The notes beneath the pieces were generated by a model. It saw only the letters and a list, made by a program, of their open reading frames with translations, had not been told where the DNA came from and made no database searches. From Gemmatimonadota bacterium (GTDB lineage Bacteria > Gemmatimonadota > Gemmatimonadetes > Gemmatimonadales > Gemmatimonadaceae): a DNA stretch of 64,000 nucleotides. The stretch covers positions 55,619-119,618 of the forward strand of contig JAIOPJ010000026.1 in NCBI GenBank assembly GCA_021413975.1, in the 5' to 3' direction. This document shows positions 1 to 9,403 of this stretch, one piece after another. Each line of letters begins with the position of its first letter. Within the stretch, counting starts at the first letter, position 1. The translations under genes and the position numbers were made by a program.

Positions 1-1
1 G

Positions 2-1411
2 CAGATCATCTCGCGCGTCCTCGCCGACACCGAGCAGACCAAGATCATCCTCTCCGAGGTCGCCACGCGGACGGTCCAGAACGCGGCGACCATCCTCGTC
101 ACGGTGGTCATCCTCTTCCGGATGTCGCCCCGCCTCACGCTCGTCGCGCTGGTGATCGCACCGCTCGTGATGGCCGTCCTCCAGCCGCTGCTGCGCAAGC
201 TGCGCAAGGGGCACCGCCGGCTCCGCAACGAGTACGGCGAGATGACGAGCGTGCTGCAGGAGGTCGTGAGCGGCATCAAGCTCGTGAAGTCCTTCCGCGG
301 CGAGCCCTACGAGGACGAGCGCTTCATCGGTGCCTCGGCGCGCTACTCGCGCGGCATGACCCGGATGCAGCGGCTCTCGCTGCTCTCGAGCCCGCTCACC
401 GAGGTGCTCGGCACGATCATCGCCATGGGCGTGCTCTGGATCGGCGCCGGCGAGGTGCTCAAGGAGGTCCCGACGATGGACGGTGGCATCCTCATCACGT
501 TCATGGTGCTCGTGATGCGGCTGCTGCAACCGATCAAGCAGCTCTCGCAGGCGCCCACCACGGCGCAGCAGTCGCTCGCCGCCGCCGAGCGCCTCTTCGA
601 GGTGCTCGACCAGCCGGCGGAGACGCAGACCGATCGTGGTACGCGCGAGGTCCATGAGCTCCGCGAGGGGGTCGCGTTCGAGCAGGTGAGCTTCGCCTAC
701 GGCGACGAACCGGTGCTCACCGACGTCAGCCTGACGGCGCGCCGCGGCGAGATCGTGGCCCTGGTCGGCGCGAGCGGCGCCGGCAAGAGCACGCTCGTCG
801 ATCTCATCCCGCGCTTCATCGAGCCGACGCGCGGGCGCGTGCTCGTCGACGGGACCGACGCGCGCGAGATCCGTCTCTCGTCGCTGCGCGCACTCACCGG
901 CATCGTCAGCCAGGACACCGTCCTCTTCAACGACACGGTGCGCGCCAACATCGCCTACGGTGCCGAGGACCGGTACTCGCACGAGCAGGTCGAGGCCGCG
1001 GCCCGCGCGGCCAACGCGCACGACTTCATCCTCGCGCTCCCGCAGGGCTACGGCACCGTGCTCGGCGAACGCGGTACGCGACTCTCGGGGGGCCAGCGGC
1101 AGCGCCTCGCGATCGCCCGTGCCCTGCTCACCGATCCGCCGATCCTGATCCTCGACGAGGCCACCTCGGCGCTCGATACCGAGAGCGAACGGCTCGTGCA
1201 GGAGGCGATCGACCGGCTCCTCGCCGGCCGCACCGTGTTCGTCATCGCGCACCGGCTCTCGACGATCGTCCACGCGACGCAGATCCTCGTGCTCGAGCGC
1301 GGCCGCGTGGTCGAGCGCGGCACGCACGCGGAGCTGCTCGCGCGCGGTGGCGCGTACGCGCGATTGCACGCCATGCAGCAGCGCCCGGGGGCAGCCGTTG
1401 CCGCCGGCTGA
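2..1411 (+). CDS. ABC transporter, MsbA-like half-transporter (5'-truncated)
   Basis: The reading frame is already open at base 2, so the N-terminus lies outside the window. What remains is the end of a transmembrane domain followed by a full nucleotide-binding domain: Walker A VGASGAGKST, the Q-loop (SQDTVLF), signature LSGGQRQRLAIARALL, Walker B ILILDEATSALD and the switch histidine in IAHRLSTI. This order (membrane domain then ATPase in one chain) is that of exporter-type half-transporters, which act as dimers in the inner membrane. A lipid A acyltransferase begins 21 bases downstream, which favours a lipid flippase role like MsbA, but multidrug export cannot be excluded from sequence alone. 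Confidence 0.9.
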   Translation, partial: QIISRVLADTEQTKIILSEVATRTVQNAATILVTVVILFRMSPRLTLVALVIAPLVMAVLQPLLRKLRKGHRRLRNEYGEMTSVLQEVVSGIKLVKSFRGEPYEDERFIGASARYSRGMTRMQRLSLLSSPLTEVLGTIIAMGVLWIGAGEVLKEVPTMDGGILITFMVLVMRLLQPIKQLSQAPTTAQQSLAAAERLFEVLDQPAETQTDRGTREVHELREGVAFEQVSFAYGDEPVLTDVSLTARRGEIVALVGASGAGKSTLVDLIPRFIEPTRGRVLVDGTDAREIRLSSLRALTGIVSQDTVLFNDTVRANIAYGAEDRYSHEQVEAAARAANAHDFILALPQGYGTVLGERGTRLSGGQRQRLAIARALLTDPPILILDEATSALDTESERLVQEAIDRLLAGRTVFVIAHRLSTIVHATQILVLERGRVVERGTHAELLARGGAYARLHAMQQRPGAAVAAG

Positions 1412-1432
1412 CGCCGTGCGCCCCCTGCGCCC

Positions 1433-2404
1433 ATGACCGCGCCCGCCGCTCCCGTCGCTCCGGGTGCTCCCGCGCGGCAGGTCGCCGCACCGACCTTCGT
1501 GCACCGGGTCGAGTACGGACTGCTGCGCCTGATCGCGACGGCACTGCGCCCATTCGGCTGGCGCACCGCGTCGGCGGTCGGTGCCGCGCTCGGCGGGCTC
1601 GCCTGGTGGCCCTTCCGCATCCGCGCCGATCGGGTGGAGCGCACCATCCGCGCCTGCTTCCCCGAGTTCAGCGACGCGCGCGTGCGCGAGGTCGCGCGGG
1701 AGAGCTACCGCAGTCTCGGCCGCACCTCGATCGAGAGCATCGCCCTCTCCCGCGCGACCACGGAGGATGTGCTCGCCGCCTTCTCCGACGCGCCGCACTA
1801 CGACGTGCTCGAGCGCGCCTTCGCGCAGGGCAAGGGCGTCATCCTCGTCGCCGGTCATGTCGGCAACTGGGAGCTCTCGGCGGCCTACATGACGGCGCGC
1901 GGCCTGCCGATCGACGCGATCGCGATGCACATGGTGAACCCGCTCTCCGACGCCTTCTTCAAGCGCACCCGCGAGCGCTTCGGGACGCGCGTGATCTTCG
2001 ACGACCAGGCGGTGCGTGCGATCCCCCGCGCGCTCAAGGAGGGGCGCGGTATCGGGTTCCTCTCGGACCAGAGCGCCAAGGGGCTCGCGAGCACCTTCGT
2101 CCCTTTCTTCGGCCGGCCGGCGCGCACGCCGCGCGGCGCGGCGGTCTTCGCGTTGCGCAATGACCTGCCCATGGTGTTCGTCGCGGCGCTCCGCCGCCCC
2201 GACGGCCGCTACACCGCGCACTTCGAGGACGTCCCGCTCGTGCGCACCGGTGACCGCGAGGCGGATGTCGACGCCACCGTGATCCGCTACACCCAGGTGC
2301 TCGAGCGACTGGTGCGCGAACACCCCGAGCAGTACTTCTGGCAGCATCGCCGGTGGAAGGGACAGCCGAGCGACACGCCGCCGGAACTCCTCATGCCCCG
2401 CTAG
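1433..2404 (+). CDS. Lysophospholipid/lipid A acyltransferase (LpxL/HtrB family)
   Basis: 323 residues, the usual size for the family. The catalytic HX4E motif is visible as HVGNWE with His142 and Glu147, preceded by the conserved stretch GKGVILVAG. A downstream DQSAKG...FFGRPARTPRG block matches the acyl-acceptor region of the family. These enzymes transfer a secondary acyl chain onto lipid A precursors at the inner membrane, or acylate related lipids. It follows the MsbA-like transporter by 21 bases, so the two are probably co-transcribed and serve outer membrane lipid assembly. The exact acyl donor and acceptor cannot be told. Confidence 0.88.
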   Translation: MTAPAAPVAPGAPARQVAAPTFVHRVEYGLLRLIATALRPFGWRTASAVGAALGGLAWWPFRIRADRVERTIRACFPEFSDARVREVARESYRSLGRTSIESIALSRATTEDVLAAFSDAPHYDVLERAFAQGKGVILVAGHVGNWELSAAYMTARGLPIDAIAMHMVNPLSDAFFKRTRERFGTRVIFDDQAVRAIPRALKEGRGIGFLSDQSAKGLASTFVPFFGRPARTPRGAAVFALRNDLPMVFVAALRRPDGRYTAHFEDVPLVRTGDREADVDATVIRYTQVLERLVREHPEQYFWQHRRWKGQPSDTPPELLMPR

Positions 2405-2440
2405 CATGTCGTGCCACACACCCGCCCGAGCCCACCATCC

Positions 2441-3604
2441 ATGAGCGAGTATCCGCACGACCTCGCCGCCCTGCGCGCGCGGGAGTTCCCGTGGGAAGCG
2501 CGCGGTGACGCGATCCACTTCGACCATGCCTCGGTGGGTCCGATCCCGCAGCGCGCCCGCGACGCGCTCGATGCCTACGGCCTCAAGCGCGCCGAGCCGC
2601 ACCGGCTCGGCATGGATGATTTCTTCCCCGTGCTCGACCGCGCGCGCACGCTCGTCGGCAAGCTCGTCGGGGCGAGCGCGGGCGAGGTCGTGCTCACGAC
2701 GAACACCAGCTGGGGCGTCAACCTCGCCGCGTACTCGCTGCCGCTCGGTCCCGGCGACATCGTGCTCGGCAGTCAGGGCGAGTTCCCGGCCAACGTCTAT
2801 CCATGGATGTCGGCGGCCAAGGCGCGCGGCTTCACCTACGAGCTGCTTCCGCTCGCCGGGACCGGTCCGGATGTGGCGGCCGTCCTGTCCCGCATCGACC
2901 AGGACCCGCGCGTGAAGGCGGTCGCCCTCTCCTGGGTCTCGTTCTGGAGCGGGGCGCGCATCGACCTCGGGGCCATCGGCGCGGCCTGTCGTGCGCGCGG
3001 GATCTGGTTCGCGGTCGACGCCATCCAGGGGCTGGGCCCGCTCGTGCTCGACGTGCGCACGACGCCGGTGGACATCCTCTCCTGCGGCGCGCAGAAGTGG
3101 CTCTGTTCGCCCTGGGGAGCCGGCTTCGCGTACATGCGGCATGGCCTCGTCGCCGCGCTCGAACCGCCCGCGGCCGGCTGGCTCGCGCAGGCGAGCTCGG
3201 GCGACTTCGGCCGCTTCCTCGACTACGACCCGGCGTGGCACGCCGATGCGCGCAAGTTCGAGGTCGGGACCATCCCCTATCAGGACATCGTGGGGATGAA
3301 CGAGGCGCTGGCGTTGTTGCTCGAGCTGGGGCCGTCACGGGTCGAGGCCCACGTGCGTGCGATCACGACCGAGCTGCTCGACTGGGCCCAGGGCGCCGCC
3401 GGGGTGCGGATCCTGACGCCGCTGGCAGAGGAGCGCCGCGCCGGCATCGTCGCCTTCACCACGCCCGACGTCGATGGGGACTCGGCGAAGCTGCGCGCGG
3501 CGAAGGTCACGCACTCGGTGCGCGAGGGGGCGATCCGCCTCTCGCCGCACTTCCACAACACGCTGCAAGAGGTCGAGGTCGTGATCGCGGCGATCGGCCG
3601 GTAG
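2441..3604 (+). CDS. Class V aminotransferase-fold PLP enzyme
   Basis: 387 residues from the ATG chosen here; an in-frame GTG ten codons upstream gives a longer form without obvious homology at its start. Fold-type I PLP features are present: TTNTSWGVN near residue 90, Asp193 in FAVDAIQG (pyridine nitrogen partner) and the Schiff-base Lys219 in CGAQKWL. This group includes cysteine desulfurase-like and kynureninase-like enzymes and several isopenicillin-epimerase-like proteins. No accessory Isc or Suf gene is adjacent, so sulfur mobilisation cannot be claimed. Follows the acyltransferase by about 40 bases. Confidence 0.85.
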   Translation: MSEYPHDLAALRAREFPWEARGDAIHFDHASVGPIPQRARDALDAYGLKRAEPHRLGMDDFFPVLDRARTLVGKLVGASAGEVVLTTNTSWGVNLAAYSLPLGPGDIVLGSQGEFPANVYPWMSAAKARGFTYELLPLAGTGPDVAAVLSRIDQDPRVKAVALSWVSFWSGARIDLGAIGAACRARGIWFAVDAIQGLGPLVLDVRTTPVDILSCGAQKWLCSPWGAGFAYMRHGLVAALEPPAAGWLAQASSGDFGRFLDYDPAWHADARKFEVGTIPYQDIVGMNEALALLLELGPSRVEAHVRAITTELLDWAQGAAGVRILTPLAEERRAGIVAFTTPDVDGDSAKLRAAKVTHSVREGAIRLSPHFHNTLQEVEVVIAAIGR

Positions 3605-3632
3605 GGCTTCGACCCGCGGTTATCTTTCGCCG

Positions 3633-5312
3633 GTGACCGCCCCCGCCTCCGCTCAGGAACGCCCCCTCGACGCGCTCATCGCGCGGCGCCGGACCTTCGC
3701 GATCATCTCGCACCCCGACGCCGGCAAGACGACGCTCACCGAGAAGCTGCTGCTCTACGGCGGCGCCATCCACCAGGCCGGGGCGGTGAAGGCCCGCAAG
3801 TCGCAGCGCCACGCGACCTCGGACTGGATGGCCCTCGAGCAGGAACGCGGCATCTCGGTCACGTCGTCGGTGCTGCAGTTCGAGTACCTCGGCTACCAGG
3901 TGAACCTCCTCGACACACCGGGTCACCAGGACTTCGGCGAGGACACGTATCGCGTGCTCATCGCCGCCGACAGCGCCGTCATGCTGCTCGACAACCGCAA
4001 GGGCGTCGAGGAACGCACGCGGCAGTTGTTCGACGTCTGCCGCCGGCGCCGCATGCCGATCTTCACCGTGGTCAACAAGTGCGACCGCGTGGGCGAGGAC
4101 CCGCTCAAGCTCGTGAGCGACCTCGAGAACGACCTCGGCATCACCGCGGTCGCGGCGCACTGGCCGATCCATCAGGACACGGCGGAGCAGGGCACCGTCT
4201 TCGTCGGCGTCTACGATCGGCGCCGCAAGCGTGCCTATCTCTTCGAGCGGGGCAAGCACCACGGCGCCAAGCGCGTCGAGACCGAGACGCTCGACCTCAC
4301 CGGCGCCGACGATCACCGGCTCGTCGAGGCCCTCGGTGGCGATGACACCGCGCTCGCGGCGGTCGCCAAGCTCGCGCACGACATCGAACTGCTCGACATG
4401 GCGGGGCACGAGTTCGACGCCGAGGCGATCCTCGCCGGCGAGCAGACGCCCGTCTACTTCGCCTCGGCGATGACGAACTTCGGCGTCGAGGCCTTCCTGC
4501 AGGACTTCCTCCCGCTCGCCCCGCCGCCGGTCGCACGCGAGAGCTCCGCGGGCCCGGTGTCGCCCGCGAACGCTGCCTTCACCGGCTTCGTGTTCAAGGT
4601 GCAGGCGAACATGGACCCGCGGCATCACGACCGCATCGCCTTCGTGCGCGTCTGCTCGGGGCGCTACTTCGCCGGGCTCGACGTGGTCCACGTGCGCACC
4701 GGCAAGGGCTTCAAGCTCGCGCCGCCGCAGCAGTTCCTCGGTCGCGAACGCGCGTTCGCCGAGGAGGCGCTGCCGGGCGACGTCGTCGGCGTGCACGACC
4801 GCGGACTGCTGCGCATCGGCGACACGCTCGCCACGCCCGACGCGCCCAAGAGCGCCGACGGGAAGCTTCTCGAGTACGTCGGCATCCCCCGTTTCGCGCC
4901 GGAACACTTCGCGCGCATCCTCTCCAAGGACCCGCTGCGACGGAAGGCGCTCGACAAGGGGCTCCGCGAACTCACCGAGGAGGGGGCGGCGCAGGTCTTC
5001 TTCGCCGAATCGCAGATGGGGCCGATCCCCATCGTCGGCGCCGTGGGCCTGCTGCAGTTCGACGTGATGCTGCACCGGCTCGAGCACGAGTACGGCGCGC
5101 CCTGCTCGCTCGAGAAGCTCCCGTTCCGGTACCCGCGGTGGGTGACGGGGTCCGCCGCCGAGATCCAGAGGCTCGGCGAGTCGCAGGACCTGTCGCTTCT
5201 ATATGACGCCAAGAACCATCCCGTGATCCTCTTCCGGGACGAGTGGCGACTGCGCTGGGCGCTCGAGCGCGCCGAGGGGCTGGGGCTCGCGTACCACGAG
5301 GCTGCGCCCTAG
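3633..5312 (+). CDS. prfC: Peptide chain release factor 3
   Basis: A translational GTPase of 559 residues with a GTG start. G1 is SHPDAGKTT at residues 26-34, G2 lies in the ERGISVTSSV segment, G3 is DTPGHQDF and G4 is NKCDR. The chain SDWMALEQERGISVTSS and the later GAVGLLQFDVMLHRLEHEYG stretch are typical of RF3 and separate it from EF-G, which is about 150 residues longer. RF3 removes RF1/RF2 from the ribosome after peptide release. The gene starts 28 bases after the PLP enzyme. Confidence 0.96.
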   Translation: MTAPASAQERPLDALIARRRTFAIISHPDAGKTTLTEKLLLYGGAIHQAGAVKARKSQRHATSDWMALEQERGISVTSSVLQFEYLGYQVNLLDTPGHQDFGEDTYRVLIAADSAVMLLDNRKGVEERTRQLFDVCRRRRMPIFTVVNKCDRVGEDPLKLVSDLENDLGITAVAAHWPIHQDTAEQGTVFVGVYDRRRKRAYLFERGKHHGAKRVETETLDLTGADDHRLVEALGGDDTALAAVAKLAHDIELLDMAGHEFDAEAILAGEQTPVYFASAMTNFGVEAFLQDFLPLAPPPVARESSAGPVSPANAAFTGFVFKVQANMDPRHHDRIAFVRVCSGRYFAGLDVVHVRTGKGFKLAPPQQFLGRERAFAEEALPGDVVGVHDRGLLRIGDTLATPDAPKSADGKLLEYVGIPRFAPEHFARILSKDPLRRKALDKGLRELTEEGAAQVFFAESQMGPIPIVGAVGLLQFDVMLHRLEHEYGAPCSLEKLPFRYPRWVTGSAAEIQRLGESQDLSLLYDAKNHPVILFRDEWRLRWALERAEGLGLAYHEAAP

Positions 5313-5357
5313 GTCCTGGCCGCGAAGGTCGGGTCGAACGGTCACTGCTACTGCCTT

Positions 5358-5431
5358 CACCACCGAGGCACCGAGAGCACCGGGAACAGCGTGTGCGCTG
5401 GTCCCTCGGTGTCCTCGGTGCATCGGTGGTG
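5358..5431. repeat. Inverted 9-bp-unit repeat element (CACCGAGG family)
   Basis: Left arm starts CACCACCGAGGCACCGAG and the right arm ends CTCGGTGCATCGGTGGTG, so the two arms can pair with few mismatches around a short centre. Units are close to GCACCGAGG. A longer member of the same family lies at 59893-60041. It occupies the space between prfC and the TonB receptor gene. It could be a transcript-end structure or a dispersed mobile-like repeat; the sequence does not decide. Confidence 0.75.
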
Positions 5432-5589
5432 CGTGCCGTTGCCGTTCGGCTCCCCGGGGTAATTCCAAACCCTTTCCGCCCCCAATCCGTACTAACAGCA
5501 ACCGGATGCAACCGTCTGACGCTGCACAGGGTCAGACCCTTCGTATCCCCGAGCCCGACCGCGCTTCCCACTCCGCATCCGAGTCCATC

Positions 5590-8500
5590 GTGTCGCTGCG
5601 CCACCTCCGTCCGTTGTTCGCTCTCCTCGCCCTGATCCTCGCGGTCGCGCTCCCGTCGGTGCTCCGCGCCCAGGATGGCGCCGACATCATCCGCGGCCGC
5701 GTGGTCGGCCCCGACGACCAGCCGATCATCGGTGTGATCGTGACGGCCACCTCGGTGAGCGGGAACGTCTCCCGGCGCGCACGCACGGCGCGCGACGGCC
5801 GCTTCACGATCGCCTTCCCCGGCGGCGACGGCGACTACTTCGTCAGCTATCAGGCGATCGGCTTCGCGCCGCGCCGCTTCCAGGTGAAGCGCACCGCCGA
5901 CCAGGACATCCTCGTCGCCGACGCCAAGCTCGCCATGTCGGCGCAGGCGCTCGACACCGTGCAGATCTCCGGCGGCGACCGTGCCCGGGTGAATCGCAAC
6001 GACAACCGGCCCGACATCTCCGGCACCGAGCGCGCCGTCACCATGAGCGGGCTCTCGGCCGAGCAGCAGGGCGACCTCGCGGCGATGGCCGCGTCGCTCC
6101 CGGGCGTGCAGTTCATCCCCGGCGCCGACGGCGACCCGTCGGGCTTCTCGGTGCTCGGCCTCGCGTCGGACCAGAACTCCACGACCCTCAACGGCCTCAA
6201 CTCGGGCGCCTCGAACCTCCCGCGTGACGCGGCGGTCTCGAGCTCGCTCGTGACGACGCCCTACGACGTCTCGCGCGGCGGGTTCAGCGGCGGGCAGTTC
6301 AACGTGCGCAGCCGGTCCGGTTCGAACTTCATCACCAGGTCGATGAGCCTCAACGTCGACTCGCCGACGCTGCAGTGGACCGACCCGGCCGGCCGCGCGC
6401 TCGCGCAGGAATACTCGAACCTCTCCTTCGGCGGCTCGACGAGCGGACCGATGAGGATCGACGAGGCCTTCTACAACCTCTCGTATCAGATCGGCCGTCG
6501 CGGCAACGACCTGCAGACGCTGCTCTCCACCAGCCCTCTCGGGCTGCAGGCGTCGGGCATCGCGCAGGACTCGGTCACGCGACTCCTGAACATCCTGCAG
6601 GCGGCGAACGTGCCGGTGCGGGTGAGCGGCATCCCGAGCGACCGCAACAACGACCAGCTGCTCGTCTTCGGCGCGTTCGACTTCGCACCGCCGTCGTCGC
6701 TCTCTGGACAGGCGCTCAACCTCTCGTTCAACGGCAACATCGCCAAGCAGAACCCGGCGACCAGCCTCTCGAATGCGATGCCCGCCTATTCCGGCGAGCG
6801 CACCAACGCGAGCGGCGGCGCGCAGCTCAAGCACACCGGCTTCATGGGGATCTTCCTCAGCGAGACCAACCTCGGCTTCAGCGTCTCGCGGAACAACGCC
6901 GATCCCTATCTCACGCTCCCGAGCGGTTCGGTGCTCGTGAACTCGACCTTCGCCGACGGCACCAACGGCGTGAGCAACATCGCCTTCGGCGGCAATCCGA
7001 ACCTCAACACCGTCAACACGACGAGCAACTTCGCGTTCAACAACCTCCTGTCGTGGTTCAGCGAGAACAACCGCCACCGCCTCAAGCTCACCAGCGAGGT
7101 GCGGCTCGACGGCTACTCGGCCGAGCAGAACGCGAACAACCTCGGCACCTTCCGGTTCAACTCGCTCGCCGACCTGTCGAACGGGATCCCGGCGTCCTTC
7201 ACGCGCTCGCTCGTCCCGCGCATCCGCGACGCCAGCCAGTGGATCGCCGGGGCCTCGCTCGGCGACTCGTGGCGCGTGAATCCCAACTTCCAGATGCAGT
7301 ACGGCGTGCGCGTCGACGCCAACCAGTTCGTCGATCGCCCGGAACTGAACCCCGCCGTCGAGACGACCTTCGGCGTGCGTAACGACGTCCTCCCGAACCA
7401 GGTGCTCGTGAGCCCGCGCATGGGCTTCTCGTGGACCTACGGCGAGGCGCCTCAGATCCCGGGCTTCGACGGTGCGGTGCGCGGCCCCCGCGCCGTGGTC
7501 CGCGGCGGCGTCGGCGTCTTCCAGAACTCGCCGCGCACCCAGCTCACCGGTGGCTCGCTCGACAACACCGGTCTGGCCTCCGGCGTGCAGAACATCGCCT
7601 GCGTCGGCGCCGCCGCGCCGGTCCCCGACTGGGCGACCTACGGCCTCGATCCCTCGCAGATCCCCACGCTCTGCGCCAACGGCACCAGCGGCACCGTCTT
7701 CTCCAACACGACGCCCAACGTCTCGCTCTTCTCGCGCGACTACCAGGCGCAGCGCTCGATCCGGTCCAACGTGCAGTGGAACGGCCCCGTCCTCGACAAT
7801 CGCTTCACGGCCACCCTCGAGGTCACGTACTCGCTCAACCAGTACCAGCCGAGCGGTGTGGACCTCAACTTCAGCGGCGTGCAGCGCTTCGCCCTGCCGG
7901 CGGAGGATGGACGTCCGGTCTACGTGCAGGCCTCGAGCATCGTGCCGCTCAACGGCGCCATCGCCCCGGGCGACAACCGCCTCTCGTCGGCGTTCGCGCG
8001 CGTCACGCAGCAGGTCTCCGACCTGACCGGCATGAGCCGCCAGGTCTCGCTCCGCATCTCGCCGACACGCTTCAGCACCGGCCTCACTTGGAGCGCCGCC
8101 TACGTCTACTCGAACAACCGCGAGCAGGTGCGCGGTTTCCAGAACACCGCCGGCAATCCGTTGCTCGTGGAGTGGGCGCGCAGCGGCTTCGACACGCGCC
8201 ACCAGATCAGCTACAACATCGGCTACAACTTCTTCGACGCCGTGCGCGTCAACTGGTCGGGCTCGTTCCGCTCGGGCAATCCGTACACGCCCGTCGTCTC
8301 CGGCGACGTGAACGGCGACGGTTACTCGAACGACCGCGCCTTCATCTTCGACCCGGCCACCGTCGCCGATCCGGCCGTCGCGACCGCGATGCAGGCGTTG
8401 CTCGCGAGCACCAGCGGGCAGGCGAAGGACTGCCTCCGCTCCCAGCTCGGCCGGATCGCCTCGCGCAACAGCTGCGAGGGGCCGTGGACGCAGTCGGCGG

Positions 8501-9333
8501 TGCTCTCCATGTCGTTCAACCCGCTCAAGCTCCACCTGCCGCAGCGCGCGACGCTCTCGGTGAACGTCGCCAACCCGCTCGGCGCGGCCGACCTCATCCT
8601 CCATGGCGAGGACAACATCAAGGGCTGGGGCCAGGCGCGCGTCCCCGATGCCGCGCTCCTCTACGTCCGCGGCTTCGACAGTGGGACGCAGACCTTCCGC
8701 TACGACGTGAACCAGCGCTTCGGCAACGTGAGTCCGCAGCTCTCGGCGATCCGCGCCCCCGTCGCGGTCACCGTGCAGATGCGCTTCGACCTCGGACCGA
8801 CGCGCGAGCGGCAGCTGCTCATCCAGGGGCTCGATCGCGGCCGGAGCACCACGGGCAGCAAGGCCCAGCTGGCGCAGCTCCGCGGTCAGTACGGCAATGC
8901 GGGACTCCCGAACCCCATGGGCACGATCCTCCGGCAGGCCGACACGCTCAAGCTCACGTCGCCGCAGGCCGACTCGCTCGCGACCATGAATCGCTGGTAC
9001 CTCATCCGCCTCGACTCGATCTGGGCGCCGCTGGTGAAGGAACTCGCCGAGCTGCCCGACAACTATGACCGCGAGAAGGTGTATCAGAAGTACACCAAGG
9101 CGCGTCAGGGCTCGGTGGATCTCCTCGTCCGCCTCGCTCCGCGCATGAACCGGTTGCTGTCGAAGGAACAGAAGCGGAAGCTCCCGGCCTTCATCGCCAG
9201 CTACCTCGACCTCCGTTACCTCGCGTCGATCCGGAACGGCACCGCGGGTTCCGGCTTCGGGCTGCCGGGAGGATTCACACCCGGAGCCATCGGCGGCGGT
9301 GGTGGCGTCGGCGGATTCGAGATCCGTCGATAG
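5590..9333 (+). CDS. TonB-dependent receptor, CarboxypepD_reg N-terminus, with C-terminal extension
   Basis: The GTG at 5590 is preferred because translation from it begins with a clean signal peptide (SLRHLRPLFALLALILAVALPSVLRAQ); the in-frame ATG at 5506 would add 28 polar residues. From there it is 1247 residues. After the signal comes a carboxypeptidase-regulatory-like beta-sandwich (DIIRGRVVGPDDQPIIGVIV, residues about 35-110), then a plug and a large outer-membrane barrel with many aromatic-rich strands. The last barrel-like strand (VTVQMRFDLG) ends near residue 1065. About 180 further residues follow, with a charged helical segment and a Gly-rich tail, which ordinary receptors lack. 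Substrate unknown. The secreted protein gene begins 70 bases downstream and is likely linked. Confidence 0.9.
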   Translation: MSLRHLRPLFALLALILAVALPSVLRAQDGADIIRGRVVGPDDQPIIGVIVTATSVSGNVSRRARTARDGRFTIAFPGGDGDYFVSYQAIGFAPRRFQVKRTADQDILVADAKLAMSAQALDTVQISGGDRARVNRNDNRPDISGTERAVTMSGLSAEQQGDLAAMAASLPGVQFIPGADGDPSGFSVLGLASDQNSTTLNGLNSGASNLPRDAAVSSSLVTTPYDVSRGGFSGGQFNVRSRSGSNFITRSMSLNVDSPTLQWTDPAGRALAQEYSNLSFGGSTSGPMRIDEAFYNLSYQIGRRGNDLQTLLSTSPLGLQASGIAQDSVTRLLNILQAANVPVRVSGIPSDRNNDQLLVFGAFDFAPPSSLSGQALNLSFNGNIAKQNPATSLSNAMPAYSGERTNASGGAQLKHTGFMGIFLSETNLGFSVSRNNADPYLTLPSGSVLVNSTFADGTNGVSNIAFGGNPNLNTVNTTSNFAFNNLLSWFSENNRHRLKLTSEVRLDGYSAEQNANNLGTFRFNSLADLSNGIPASFTRSLVPRIRDASQWIAGASLGDSWRVNPNFQMQYGVRVDANQFVDRPELNPAVETTFGVRNDVLPNQVLVSPRMGFSWTYGEAPQIPGFDGAVRGPRAVVRGGVGVFQNSPRTQLTGGSLDNTGLASGVQNIACVGAAAPVPDWATYGLDPSQIPTLCANGTSGTVFSNTTPNVSLFSRDYQAQRSIRSNVQWNGPVLDNRFTATLEVTYSLNQYQPSGVDLNFSGVQRFALPAEDGRPVYVQASSIVPLNGAIAPGDNRLSSAFARVTQQVSDLTGMSRQVSLRISPTRFSTGLTWSAAYVYSNNREQVRGFQNTAGNPLLVEWARSGFDTRHQISYNIGYNFFDAVRVNWSGSFRSGNPYTPVVSGDVNGDGYSNDRAFIFDPATVADPAVATAMQALLASTSGQAKDCLRSQLGRIASRNSCEGPWTQSAVLSMSFNPLKLHLPQRATLSVNVANPLGAADLILHGEDNIKGWGQARVPDAALLYVRGFDSGTQTFRYDVNQRFGNVSPQLSAIRAPVAVTVQMRFDLGPTRERQLLIQGLDRGRSTTGSKAQLAQLRGQYGNAGLPNPMGTILRQADTLKLTSPQADSLATMNRWYLIRLDSIWAPLVKELAELPDNYDREKVYQKYTKARQGSVDLLVRLAPRMNRLLSKEQKRKLPAFIASYLDLRYLASIRNGTAGSGFGLPGGFTPGAIGGGGGVGGFEIRR

Positions 9334-9403
9334 CAGGCCGCAGCTGTTCGATCGTCCGTTCGTGCCGGCTCGTCAGACCGCAGACCTCAATCAGGATCCT
9401 CCG

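Noticed and set aside
4972..8604. 1210-codon open frame on the minus strand
   Set aside because: It is antisense to prfC and the TonB receptor, has a composition of repeated Arg, Val, Glu and Ala typical of shadow frames in GC-rich DNA, and no recognisable domain.
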